A stretch of DNA of 64,000 nt from Nocardia wallacei (GTDB lineage: Bacteria; Actinomycetota; Actinomycetes; Mycobacteriales; Mycobacteriaceae). Positions 43,676 to 51,772 of this stretch are shown here, in pieces. The position numbers were made by a program, and so were the translations under genes. The number at the start of each line of letters is the position of its first letter. Position 1 is the stretch's first letter. The DNA lies in NCBI RefSeq assembly GCF_014466955.1, contig NZ_AP023396.1, positions 1,798,001 through 1,862,000 on the forward strand, in the 5' to 3' direction. Under the pieces are notes generated by a model, which worked only from the letters and a program-made list of their open reading frames with translations, made no database searches and was not told where the DNA came from.

Positions 43676-46600
43676 CCACGGCAACTGCCCACAACGACAA
43701 CCCCTCCGTCCCCGTATCGATGCAGGAAGCGATCCTTCGTCTGCAGGCGTACTGGTCGCAGCGAGGTTGCCTGCTGGGTCAGCCGTTCAACACCGAGGTC
43801 GGTGCCGGCACGATGAACCCCGCCACGCTGCTGAGTGTGCTGGGTCCGGAAATCTGGAACGTCGCCTACGTCGAACCATCCGTACGTCCCGACGACTCTC
43901 GATACGGTAAGAACCCGAACCGCTTGCAGACCCACACCCAGTTCCAGGTGATACTCAAACCTGAACCGGGTGATCCGCAGGAGTTGTACCTGGGTTCGCT
44001 GGCCGCGCTCGGTATCGACCTCGATGCCCACGATGTGCGGTTCGTGGAGGACAACTGGGCTCAGCCGGCGATCGGGGCGTGGGGTCTGGGCTGGGAAGTC
44101 TGGCTCGACGGTATGGAGATCACCCAGTTCACCTACTTCCAACAGGTCGCGGGACAGAACCTCGACCCGATCCCGGTCGAGATCACCTACGGCCTCGAGC
44201 GGATCCTGATGGCGATCCAGGGCGTCACACACTTCGAGCACATCGCCTACGCGCCCGGCGTCAGCTACGGCGAAGTGTTCGGCCAGTCTGAGTACGAGAT
44301 GTCGCGCTACTACCTCGACGACGCCGACATCGACACCACCCGTGGCCTGCTCGCCGCGTACTCGGCCGAAGCCGACCGGATGATCACCACCCGGCTGCCG
44401 GTCCCTGCGCATGTACATGTCCTGAAATCCAGCCACGCATTCAACATTCTGGATTCGCGCGGTGCGGTGAGTACAGCCGAGCGCGCGAAGTGGTTCGCGG
44501 TGATGCGCAAGCAATCCCGCGAGATCGCCGCCCTGTGGACCGACTTACGTGCGGAGGCCGGGTATCCGCGCGGAGTACACGCCCCGCCGCCGCTGGCCAC
44601 TTCTCCCGTCGATCCCGCCACGATCACTTCAGCACCCGGATCGGTGCTGCTGTTCGAGATCGGCACCGAGGAACTACCGCCGCATGTCGTGACCGCGAGC
44701 ATTTCCAGCGTGCGCGCCACACTCATCGAACTCCTTGATTCCACTGCCCTGCCGCATGGTGAGATCACCGTGCAGGCGACCCCACGCCGGATCGGCGTGC
44801 GAGTCGAGGGCATCGCCGATAGGGAACCCGACAGCGTGAACGTGCGCCGGGGCCCGAAGGTCGCCGCAGCCTACGATGCCGACGGTAAATCCACTCCGGC
44901 TCTCGCCGGTTTCCTTCGTGCGCAGGGTGTTTCGGCCGATGATCTGCAACGGATCGAAGTCGGCGGTGCCGAGCACGTCGCGGTCGAGAGCACTCGCGCC
45001 GGCCGTTCGGCGGCAGTGGTACTCACCGATGTCCTGTCCCGGCTCACCCTGTCGTTGCGGGCGGACAAGAACATGCGCTGGCGTGATCCGGAATTGAGTT
45101 TCTCCCGCCCTATCCGATGGCTCACCGCGCTACTCGGCGACCAGATCCTCCCGATCACCGCCGGCACATTGGTAGCGGGCCGCAGCACCCGAGGCCACCG
45201 CCAGTCCGCTACACCGACGTTCGATCTCCCTGCCGCCGACCACTATCTCCCAGTACTCGAGGCCGCGGGAATCGTCGTCGACCCGGTCGAGCGCCGCGCA
45301 CGCGTCGTGTCCTCGGCCGCCGCTCTGGCTGAGGCCGCGAACGGCCGGATCGACGTCGACGGCGACGCCGACCTGATCGATGAGATCACCAACCTCGTCG
45401 AATCCCCGACCGGTATCCTGGGCCATTTCGACCCGAAATACCTCGACCTGCCAGAACAAATCCTCATCACTGTGATGCGCAAGCATCAGCGTTACCTCCC
45501 GGTCCGCTCCGGCGCGGGTGACCTGCTGCCGGTCTTCGTGACGATGGCCAACGGCGACTGCGACGCCGACGTCGTCCGCGGCGGCAACGAAAACGTGCTC
45601 CGCGCCCGCTTCGAGGATGCCGCGTTCTTCTGGAATGTCGACCTGACCATCGCCCCTGACCAGTTCCGGGCCCGGCTCGGGGCACTCATGTTCCACGAGA
45701 AGGTCGGCACCATGGCTGACCGCGCCGACCGCATTGCCACAGCGGCCTCCATACTTGGCACCCGCAGTGGCCTCCCTGCTGCTGACGCGGCCACCTTGAC
45801 CCGCGCTGGTGCCCTCGCGAAGTTCGACCTCGCCACCCAAATGGTGATCGAAATGACCTCCCTCGCCGGCACTATGGCGCGCGAATACGCGACCAAGTCC
45901 CGCGAATCCGAACCAGTGGCCACGGCACTGTGGGAAATGGAGCTGCCCCGCTCGTCCGGAGACGACCTCCCCACCACCACACCCGGCGCGCTCCTTGCAT
46001 TGGCAGACCGCTTCGACCTCCTGGTCGCGATGCTCGCCGTCGGCGCCAAACTCACCGGCAACGCCGACCCCTACGGCCTGCGCCGCGCGGCAGCCGGAAT
46101 CCTGGCAATCCTGCGCGACCACCCCGAACTCGCCGACGTCACCATCCCAATCGGCCTCAGGACCGCCGCCGACCAACTCCGCGGCCAGGGCCTCACCATC
46201 GACCCCGCGGTCCTGTCCACTGCTGAGGAACTGATCACCACCCGCTACGAGCAGCGACTCCGCGACGAAGCAGTCGGTCCAGGACTCATCGCCGCAGTCC
46301 GTCCCTCCGCCGAGGCCCCGCATCGCGCGGACATGTTGATCGACCAGATCAGCGAAGCCAGCGAGGACAACCGATTCGCCGACCTTGTGGAAGGACTGCA
46401 ACGGATCATGCGGATCCTGCCTCCCGCCGCGCCCACCACCTACGACCCCGCTAGGCTCATCGGCCCCGCCGAGCAGCAGCTCCTGACCGTGATGGGTTCG
46501 GTGCCTGTTGCCGATGGCAAGCCGTTGACCGAATGGATCCCCCACGGCCACACCCTGATCGAGCCACTGACCACGTTTTTCGACGATGTCCTGGTCATGG

Positions 46601-46719
46601 CCGACGACCCCGCCGACCGCACCGCACGGCTGGGTCTACTGGCCGCGATCCTGGCGAAAGCTCCAGCCGGAATCGACTGGCGAGAAGTCCACCAAATGCT
46701 GCAGAAGCGGGATGGATGA
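43672..46719 (+). CDS. glyQS: Glycyl-tRNA synthetase, fused alpha and beta subunits, within the RiPP operon
   Basis: 1015 residues, full length for a fused tetrameric-type enzyme. Residues 12-300 are the catalytic alpha part: QEAILRLQAYWSQRGC, GAGTMNPAT, PSVRPDDSRYG, and the motif 3 region EITYGLERILMAIQGV. Residues 325-1010 are the beta part: LLFEIGTEELPPHVV, the HD-like and anticodon-binding regions, RMGLLAAIL-type end. It attaches glycine to tRNA(Gly) in the cytoplasm. Actinobacteria normally rely on the unrelated alpha2-type GlyRS, so this is probably a second enzyme. Its start overlaps the radical SAM stop, so both are made together. It may be a self-resistance copy or supply Gly-tRNA to the pathway. 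Confidence 0.92.
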   Translation: MTTATAHNDNPSVPVSMQEAILRLQAYWSQRGCLLGQPFNTEVGAGTMNPATLLSVLGPEIWNVAYVEPSVRPDDSRYGKNPNRLQTHTQFQVILKPEPGDPQELYLGSLAALGIDLDAHDVRFVEDNWAQPAIGAWGLGWEVWLDGMEITQFTYFQQVAGQNLDPIPVEITYGLERILMAIQGVTHFEHIAYAPGVSYGEVFGQSEYEMSRYYLDDADIDTTRGLLAAYSAEADRMITTRLPVPAHVHVLKSSHAFNILDSRGAVSTAERAKWFAVMRKQSREIAALWTDLRAEAGYPRGVHAPPPLATSPVDPATITSAPGSVLLFEIGTEELPPHVVTASISSVRATLIELLDSTALPHGEITVQATPRRIGVRVEGIADREPDSVNVRRGPKVAAAYDADGKSTPALAGFLRAQGVSADDLQRIEVGGAEHVAVESTRAGRSAAVVLTDVLSRLTLSLRADKNMRWRDPELSFSRPIRWLTALLGDQILPITAGTLVAGRSTRGHRQSATPTFDLPAADHYLPVLEAAGIVVDPVERRARVVSSAAALAEAANGRIDVDGDADLIDEITNLVESPTGILGHFDPKYLDLPEQILITVMRKHQRYLPVRSGAGDLLPVFVTMANGDCDADVVRGGNENVLRARFEDAAFFWNVDLTIAPDQFRARLGALMFHEKVGTMADRADRIATAASILGTRSGLPAADAATLTRAGALAKFDLATQMVIEMTSLAGTMAREYATKSRESEPVATALWEMELPRSSGDDLPTTTPGALLALADRFDLLVAMLAVGAKLTGNADPYGLRRAAAGILAILRDHPELADVTIPIGLRTAADQLRGQGLTIDPAVLSTAEELITTRYEQRLRDEAVGPGLIAAVRPSAEAPHRADMLIDQISEASEDNRFADLVEGLQRIMRILPPAAPTTYDPARLIGPAEQQLLTVMGSVPVADGKPLTEWIPHGHTLIEPLTTFFDDVLVMADDPADRTARLGLLAAILAKAPAGIDWREVHQMLQKRDG

Positions 46720-46804
46720 CACTCGTCGACCCGGCACCGCGCAGGCGGCTGGAGCCATGGCGGATCGCGACGTCATTGTCAGACGGTCAGAGCTTCCGTC
46801 ATGA
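46712..46804 (+). CDS. Possible small ORF overlapping the GlyRS end
   Basis: A 30-codon frame begins with the ATG at 46712, eight bases inside the GlyRS gene, and ends at 46804: MDDTRRPGTAQAAGA, then MADRDVIVRRSELPS. The overlap would allow coupled translation, but there is no separate ribosome binding site and no similarity to the peptide at 41092. It could equally be chance. Confidence 0.2.
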   Translation: MDDTRRPGTAQAAGAMADRDVIVRRSELPS

Positions 46805-46835
46805 GTTACCGCTGCCGCCGCGCGGGCCGCCGCCG

Positions 46836-47252
46836 TCAATTCGTGTTCGGCAGGAAATCGAATTCGCCGTCGCGGGCTCCGGCAACGAAGGCGGTCCATT
46901 CGCCATCGTCGAAGCGGAGCCTGATCGCGCCATCCGCAGTCTGGACGAGGGTGTCCGCTCCGTCCTTGCGGACATTGACGATGCCGTTGGCGCTGCGCGA
47001 GCCGCTGCGCGATTCGTCGATAAACGCGGTCCATGCGTGGAGATCGAAGGTGATCGTGCCGTGCGAGGGGTGCTTGCTGTGCCGCAGGTAGACGCGACTA
47101 TCGCGGGGGGCGACGTCCACGCAGTTCTCACCGGCCCCGCTGTGGCTGGATGTCCGCCAGCCGGCGGAGGGGGCGACCTCGACGCAGTTCTCGCCGTTGC
47201 TGCTGTAGCTGGATGTCCGCCATTCGAGGCGGGTGCCGGTGTTCACCGTCAC
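46836..47252 (-). CDS. Tandem DUF397 protein
   Basis: 138 residues with two DUF397 units: LEWRTSSYSSNGENCVEVAP at the N-terminus and a second unit GWRTSSHSGAGENCVDVAPRDSRVYLRHSK just after it, then IRLRFDDGEWTAFVAGARDGEF at the end. DUF397 proteins nearly always partner DUF5753/XRE regulators and are thought to act with them like an antagonist pair (BldB/WhiJ-type). Its start overlaps the stop of such a regulator gene by four bases. The doubled unit is less common than the single one. Confidence 0.82.
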   Translation of the reverse strand: MTVNTGTRLEWRTSSYSSNGENCVEVAPSAGWRTSSHSGAGENCVDVAPRDSRVYLRHSKHPSHGTITFDLHAWTAFIDESRSGSRSANGIVNVRKDGADTLVQTADGAIRLRFDDGEWTAFVAGARDGEFDFLPNTN

Positions 47253-48118
47253 TCCTTGTCTGTCAGGGTGCTGATTCGGGCTCTGATGACTTCAGCGGAG
47301 TCGGACTCCGACAGCGCTGCCTCACAGAGCCGGTCAGCTGCCATTTTATACAACTGCACCTGGTCCTGTTCCTGCATGTACAGGGCGCCAGCCGGGTATT
47401 CGACATATCCGATCGATTGGGCATTGTCGAAGTTCAGCAGCATGAAGTCGCCGTCGAGTCCGTCGTGGACGGTGACGCTGAGCGGCATGATGTGCAGCTC
47501 GACGTTGTCGAGTTCCTGCAGTTCGAGTAGGCGCTCGAGTTGCGGCCGCATCACCGTAGAACCGCCGACCAGGCGATCGAGTACGACTTCCTCCAGGACG
47601 GCGCGATACCGCAGCGGGTTGTTTGCTGCGGTGAGGCGTTGTCGTGCCATCCGCGCCTCCACAACCTGAGGTGCATCGATCGGCGGAACTCTCAGGTTCC
47701 CCTGAAGAAGCGCCATTGCGTACTCGGGTGTCTGGAGCTGTCCTGGGAGCAGTGTCTGTTCGTAGGTGAATACCGAGGTCGCGAGCCCTTCGAGTCCGAC
47801 GAAGGTGCGGAACCAGTTCGGGAAGGCGTCGCCGAACGGCGCCCACCAGATTGTCTGGTCGGCCTGGGACGCGAGCGCGGCGAGGCGTGTGATGTGGACG
47901 TCGTCGGCGCCATAGAGCTTGAGTAGGTGAGTTACCTCGTCAGGTTGTTGCTGATTACGGCCCGATTCGAGGTAGTTGATCTTTGTCTGGGTGCAGCCGA
48001 GGTGTTCGCTGGCCTGGCGCTGTGACATGCGGGCTCGTTCCCGAGCGTCGCGTAACTCCCGGCCGATGAGGAACCGCAGGGCATTCGGATCTGACCGGTC
48101 CCATCCTGGCGTCGTCAT
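47249..48118 (-). CDS. XRE/DUF5753 regulator
   Basis: 289 residues from the ATG at 48118, which has GGAGG five bases upstream. Residues 12-65 are a helix-turn-helix (LIGRELRDARERARMSQRQASEHLGCTQTKINYLESGR). The rest is DUF5753 (TIWWAPFGDAFPNWFRTFVGLEGLATSVFTYEQTLLPGQLQTPEYA, ARQRLTAANNPLRYRAVLEEVVL, and so on). Such regulators form modules with DUF397 proteins in actinobacteria and affect development or secondary metabolism. It is divergent from 48296, with a perfect palindrome in between, a likely binding site. Confidence 0.88.
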   Translation of the reverse strand: MTTPGWDRSDPNALRFLIGRELRDARERARMSQRQASEHLGCTQTKINYLESGRNQQQPDEVTHLLKLYGADDVHITRLAALASQADQTIWWAPFGDAFPNWFRTFVGLEGLATSVFTYEQTLLPGQLQTPEYAMALLQGNLRVPPIDAPQVVEARMARQRLTAANNPLRYRAVLEEVVLDRLVGGSTVMRPQLERLLELQELDNVELHIMPLSVTVHDGLDGDFMLLNFDNAQSIGYVEYPAGALYMQEQDQVQLYKMAADRLCEAALSESDSAEVIRARISTLTDKE

Positions 48119-48191
48119 CGCGGCCTCCATTCATCGATCGTGCGTTAGCACCCTATCCCGCCTCTCAGGGTGGATCGCCCCATCCCTTGCG

Positions 48192-48209
48192 GCTGGTATA
48201 TATACCAGC
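48192..48209. promoter_or_regulatory. Perfect 18-bp palindrome, probable operator
   Basis: GCTGGTATATATACCAGC is exactly self-complementary and lies 74 bases upstream of the divergent XRE gene and 87 bases before the plus-strand gene at 48296. The AT core could also serve as part of a promoter, so a bound regulator would block transcription. Confidence 0.65.
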
Positions 48210-48295
48210 TACATTACTCTCAATGTCGTGGCATGAGTAACACATCAATACCGCGCACTCAGCGAGTGTTCGAGTGATCTCAGGAGTGATCAGCC

Positions 48296-48604
48296 ATGCA
48301 ACTTGTAACTGGAGCCGATACTGACCGGCTGTCCGCGTGGTATGTCGGGCAACAGTCGTGGACGTTGCCGTGGATGCAGGGCAGGACGGTGGACACCCTG
48401 GCCGCGAATGCGGCTGTTCATGCGGGTGAGGCACTACAGGCTGCGCCTCCACCCGGCGATCCCCGCTGGAGAGATATCCGCTTCGGTGCTGACGCGCTGG
48501 GGCTGACCGTCCATGAACTCGCGGTTGTACTGGGTGTCACCTGCACCATTCCTGATCTCCCACCGCGTCGTGCGCGGATCTGGCTACCGGGCGAGCGGAG
48601 GTGA
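48296..48604 (+). CDS. Hypothetical protein
   Basis: 102 residues. Tryptophan-rich N-terminus (LSAWYVGQQSWTLPWMQGRTVDTLAANAAVHAGEAL), then RWRDIRFGADALGLTVHELAVVLGVT and a basic end. No family recognised; the C-terminal segment is helical and could be a small adaptor. It starts downstream of the 18-bp palindrome and ends seven bases before the next gene, so it heads a short operon with the two resolvase-fold paralogues. Confidence 0.5.
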   Translation: MQLVTGADTDRLSAWYVGQQSWTLPWMQGRTVDTLAANAAVHAGEALQAAPPPGDPRWRDIRFGADALGLTVHELAVVLGVTCTIPDLPPRRARIWLPGERR

Positions 48605-48610
48605 GCGCGG

Positions 48611-49429
48611 GTGTTGTCGAACGCGGACCGAGAACCGTCGTTGATGTACGGGTACCTGCGCAAGGAACTGCTCGGTGACCACCAGAGCGATGTCGAACAT
48701 CGACTGCGGGATCTGGCTGGGCTGAACGGGTTCAATATCGCGGCCCTCTTCTGCGAGACGGGCGCGGGGACCGGTGCGTTGTGGCAGTTGATGCGGGCCA
48801 TCGAATCGACCGGTGCCCGCGATGTCGCCGTTCCGTCCGAAGCGCATTTGACTGCGGGCCGTAGTCAGCAGCGGACGAAGTTCCTCCACGATCTCGATGC
48901 CGTCGACGGCTTGCGTGTGTGGTGTTTGGACCTGAGCAACCGGTCGGTTGTGCTGAGCGGATTTCGCCGCAGCGTCGTCCTGCCGCGTGAGCGCACGTTG
49001 GCTCGACTCCTGCTGCGGACCGGTTCGGTGACTGTAGTGGAGGAGGCCCGCATGGACATCCTCAATACCCTGTCGAGAGCCAGGCTGCGGCACATGGTCG
49101 ACGACGTCGAACACTTCGTGCTATCTGCTCTGTCCGACTTCATACCCGCAGACAGCGGCGGCAATCCGCCGATCTTCGCCGATCTCACAGCCACGCTGCC
49201 GAATCTGACCGAGTCGATCGTTCTGACGGTGTGGCTGTTGCTTCGGGGCCCGGCGTTGGAGGTGCAGGTTCTTCGGTCGCCGATGCTTTCTCTCGAACCG
49301 ATCGGTCCCGACGTACTTGGCCCGGCAGCGGCTGGCCGACGCTCGCTACGCGGGGGCGCCCGAATCTCTTGGATCCGGCTGCCGATCGAGCCTGGTCAGT
49401 CACCGCTGGCGGCGGGGCGAGCATCATGA
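48611..49429 (+). CDS. Resolvase-fold protein without the catalytic serine motif
   Basis: 272 residues from the GTG at 48611. The first 110 residues follow the layout of a serine-recombinase N-terminal domain (LMYGYLRKELLG where recombinases have Y-x-R-x-S, then DVEHRLRDLAGLNGFNIAALF, and DVAVPSEAHLTAG where the domain's later strand lies), but the catalytic Ser is missing. Residues 110-272 are unassigned. It overlaps the next gene, a short paralogue sharing the PSEAHL strand, by four bases. The last 60 residues are poor in familiar patterns and may reflect a frameshift. Function unknown. Confidence 0.5.
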   Translation: MLSNADREPSLMYGYLRKELLGDHQSDVEHRLRDLAGLNGFNIAALFCETGAGTGALWQLMRAIESTGARDVAVPSEAHLTAGRSQQRTKFLHDLDAVDGLRVWCLDLSNRSVVLSGFRRSVVLPRERTLARLLLRTGSVTVVEEARMDILNTLSRARLRHMVDDVEHFVLSALSDFIPADSGGNPPIFADLTATLPNLTESIVLTVWLLLRGPALEVQVLRSPMLSLEPIGPDVLGPAAAGRRSLRGGARISWIRLPIEPGQSPLAAGRAS

Positions 49430-49761
49430 GGCGGGCATTGGGGATCGTCCGTCGCGATATCGCGGGGGTGGCGGCCGAAACGGTGGCTGCGGGGATCAGG
49501 GCGCTGGCGCGCGTGCACCGCATCCAGCTGGACGAGATCGTGTTTCGCGACTCCAGCGAAGGCTTGGTCCGGCTGCTCGCGAATCTGCCCGACTCGGTCG
49601 ATTTGGTGATGATTCCGTCGGAAGCCCACTTGGGCGCGTGGATTCCCGCCGCCCGGCGCACAGCTGAGGTGTGGTCGGTCGATCGGGGCGTGTGCTGGCC
49701 CCAGGGTGAAGGCAGGACGCGGTTGATATCGCGCCCCGATCGCCTGCGGGAGATCCGATGA
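49426..49761 (+). CDS. Short paralogue of the resolvase-fold protein
   Basis: 111 residues from the ATG at 49426. GIVRRDIAGVAAETVAAGIRALARVHRIQLDEIVF, LVRLLANLPDSVDLVMIPSEAHLGAWIPAARRTAEVWSVD aligns with the first domain of the upstream protein (PSEAHL in the same place), again without the Ser motif. It ends before a basic tail. Two adjacent, non-catalytic resolvase-like domains suggest DNA binding or a regulatory or nucleotide-sensing use of the fold rather than recombination. This is inference. Confidence 0.5.
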   Translation: MRRALGIVRRDIAGVAAETVAAGIRALARVHRIQLDEIVFRDSSEGLVRLLANLPDSVDLVMIPSEAHLGAWIPAARRTAEVWSVDRGVCWPQGEGRTRLISRPDRLREIR

Positions 49762-49790
49762 CATCTCTCGCGGGCCACACGGAGTATCCG

Positions 49791-50726
49791 CTATCGGTCG
49801 ACTTGGTCCGCCTCGTTCGCGAGGCCGGTTGCGACACATCGGAATCCGGTGTCGTCGTCGAGCATCGAATGCGCGGCGTCGTTGAATGCCGACGGTTCGC
49901 CTCGGTCGAAGGGGCTGGTGAAGGCACTGCCTTTGAGTTCGTACCGGCCGCTGGTGGTTTCGGTGGCGGTCCATTCCCAGGTGTTGTCGACGAGGTCGTA
50001 TACACCGAATGGACTGACACCGCTGGCGTAGGTCGCGACAGGGGTTGTCGTGCCAGGGCCGGAACCGCGAATATTGCATTTGGCTGGGGTCGGTTGGTTT
50101 CCCCAGGGCCAGACGTTGCCGCGGGTACCTCGAGCAGCTTTCTCCCACTGCTGGCTGGTCGGCAGGGACTTCTGGGCCCATCGGGCATAGGTGGCGGCGT
50201 CGTCCCGGCTCACCCAGACCACCGGGTGATCGGCGATCTCACGGGCCGGAGCCGGACCGCCCCAGTGGTGGGGTGCGGAATACCCTTGGGCCGCCACAAA
50301 TCTCGCGTAATCCGCGTTGGTGGTCGGGAAGACATCGATCCAGTACCCAGCCACCCATACGGGTTGGTCCTGTGGCCCCGCGAGGTAGATCCCTTCGGGA
50401 ATCCAGGTCATGAGCTTGCCGTCAGCGGGATGGCGGGTGTCGGTGCGTTGCTCAGGTACGTCGGTATCGCGGGCGTCGCTGAGGACGGCCGGGGATATCG
50501 CTTCGACGAACCGGGTCAGTTCGTCGCTGCCCAGCCGCGCCAGGATGGTGTCGAGTGCTGCTTGGTTGACCGGGCGGGGGCGGATGTTCTTGCCGCCGGC
50601 CTCCCAGCGGGAGATCAGCCGAGGATTGACGCCGATGTGTGCGGCGAATTCGGTGATACTCATTCGCCGTGCGTCTCGCAGTGCGCGCGCTTCGGCGCCG
50701 GTCCAGCTGCGGACCACGATGCCCAT
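49791..50726 (-). CDS. XRE helix-turn-helix fused to a SUMF1/FGE-type domain
   Basis: 311 residues. Residues 8-60 are a helix-turn-helix (ARALRDARRMSITEFAAHIGVNPRLISRWEAGG). Residues 105-300 are a formylglycine-generating-enzyme/C-type-lectin fold (IPEGIYLAGPQDQPVWVAGYWIDVFPTTNADYARFVAA, PVVWVSRDDAATYARWA, LPTSQQWEKAARG, GNVWPWGN, YDLVDNTWEWTATE, DTGFRCV). The paired Cys of true FGEs are absent from their usual region, so a binding or regulatory role is more likely than Cys oxidation. A DNA-binding/SUMF1 fusion may sense a ligand. It is followed on the other side by unrelated genes. Confidence 0.75.
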   Translation of the reverse strand: MGIVVRSWTGAEARALRDARRMSITEFAAHIGVNPRLISRWEAGGKNIRPRPVNQAALDTILARLGSDELTRFVEAISPAVLSDARDTDVPEQRTDTRHPADGKLMTWIPEGIYLAGPQDQPVWVAGYWIDVFPTTNADYARFVAAQGYSAPHHWGGPAPAREIADHPVVWVSRDDAATYARWAQKSLPTSQQWEKAARGTRGNVWPWGNQPTPAKCNIRGSGPGTTTPVATYASGVSPFGVYDLVDNTWEWTATETTSGRYELKGSAFTSPFDRGEPSAFNDAAHSMLDDDTGFRCVATGLANEADQVDR

Positions 50727-50792
50727 CGCCTGTGTGCTCCCTTCCCCGAGCGGTGGGTTCCGAGCCTAGTCACAATAGTGGCGCAAAGCAGG

Positions 50793-51572
50793 TCAGATGC
50801 GTTGCGGGGGAATGGATTCGTACTCTGTCCGGAGCCTGGCGATCATCTCATGGTCGACGGGCAGGTCGACGTTGTCGATGCGGGCGATGGCGCGAACGCC
50901 GACCGCTGCGTTGGTCGCGACCGCGCCGTCGACATGCGGCAGTTCGGCCAGCGTGATGGGTTTGACGACGACGTCCTCATCGAGGGTCTGGCTGAGCAGG
51001 CGCATCGTGATGCCGGGAAGTACCTCGGCCTGCGGCCAGATCAGCTGGCCATCGGAGATCACACCGATATTGGAGGTCGCGATCTCGGTGATGGTCCCAT
51101 CGGCCAGGGTGAACAGGACGTCATCAGCGCCATCGCGTTGCGCGAGGCGACGCTGGTAGAGACTGCCGAACAACCCGACATGCTTGGTTTTGGGCAGGTC
51201 GCGGGTGTAGACGGCCGACCGCAAAGTCAGCGGGGCCTGCGGGACGGCGGGAGCCTCCCGCGAGGTGACGAGGATCTGCGGGTCGGCGTCGGCTCCAGGT
51301 TTGCCGAGCCCGAGGTGCGGGTCGAACACAGTGACGCGAACAACCACCGGAGACGCCGTGTCCGGCAGCGCGTGACGGATGAGTTCGCGTACCCGGTCGG
51401 GGTCGAGCTCGGTGTCGAACACGGTGCGGCAGTCGCGGATGAGTCGGTCCATGTGCTGGCTGAGTCCGCGAACAGCGTGGTTCTCGACCCGCATGGACGT
51501 GAAGTGCCCGTACCCGACCAAACCCAATGCAGCGAGATCGGACTCGGTGATCGGCGACCCGTTGAGTTCCAT
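50793..51572 (-). CDS. Class IV aminotransferase (PLP fold type IV)
   Basis: 259 residues. YGHFTSMRVENHAVRGLSQHMDRL is the N-terminal substrate region; the PLP Lys is in TKHVGLFGSLYQRRLAQRDGADDVLF; GTITEIATSNIGVI carries the conserved Glu, followed by LPGITMRLL. The family includes branched-chain and D-amino-acid aminotransferases and aminodeoxychorismate lyase; the subtype cannot be read. It might supply an amino acid or amine for the clusters on either side. Its start is about 200 bases from the divergent operon starting at 51773. Confidence 0.8.
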   Translation of the reverse strand: MELNGSPITESDLAALGLVGYGHFTSMRVENHAVRGLSQHMDRLIRDCRTVFDTELDPDRVRELIRHALPDTASPVVVRVTVFDPHLGLGKPGADADPQILVTSREAPAVPQAPLTLRSAVYTRDLPKTKHVGLFGSLYQRRLAQRDGADDVLFTLADGTITEIATSNIGVISDGQLIWPQAEVLPGITMRLLSQTLDEDVVVKPITLAELPHVDGAVATNAAVGVRAIARIDNVDLPVDHEMIARLRTEYESIPPQRI

Positions 51573-51772
51573 GGGGCCAGTCTGTCATCGACCGGCCTGC
51601 CTGGAAGCAGCGCTGGGTGCTCAACGTCAGCGAAACGTCAGTGCAACGCCGTGAAGCGACAGTTCCGGCCAAGCGCCCGCACACCGATTCTGAGGTTCAT
51701 GGAAACCACCGAGGGCAGGGCCGGGTTCGGTGCCCGGCCAGGCCGCTCGATACATGCGCAAGGGGTTCAGTG

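Noticed and set aside
48611..49429. Call as an active serine recombinase
   Set aside because: The Y-x-R-x-S motif is replaced by YGYLRKEL without the catalytic Ser, and no recombinase domain or helix-turn-helix follows.
49791..50726. Call as a sulfatase-activating formylglycine-generating enzyme
   Set aside because: The catalytic Cys pair is not in its usual region, no sulfatase is nearby, and a DNA-binding domain is fused.
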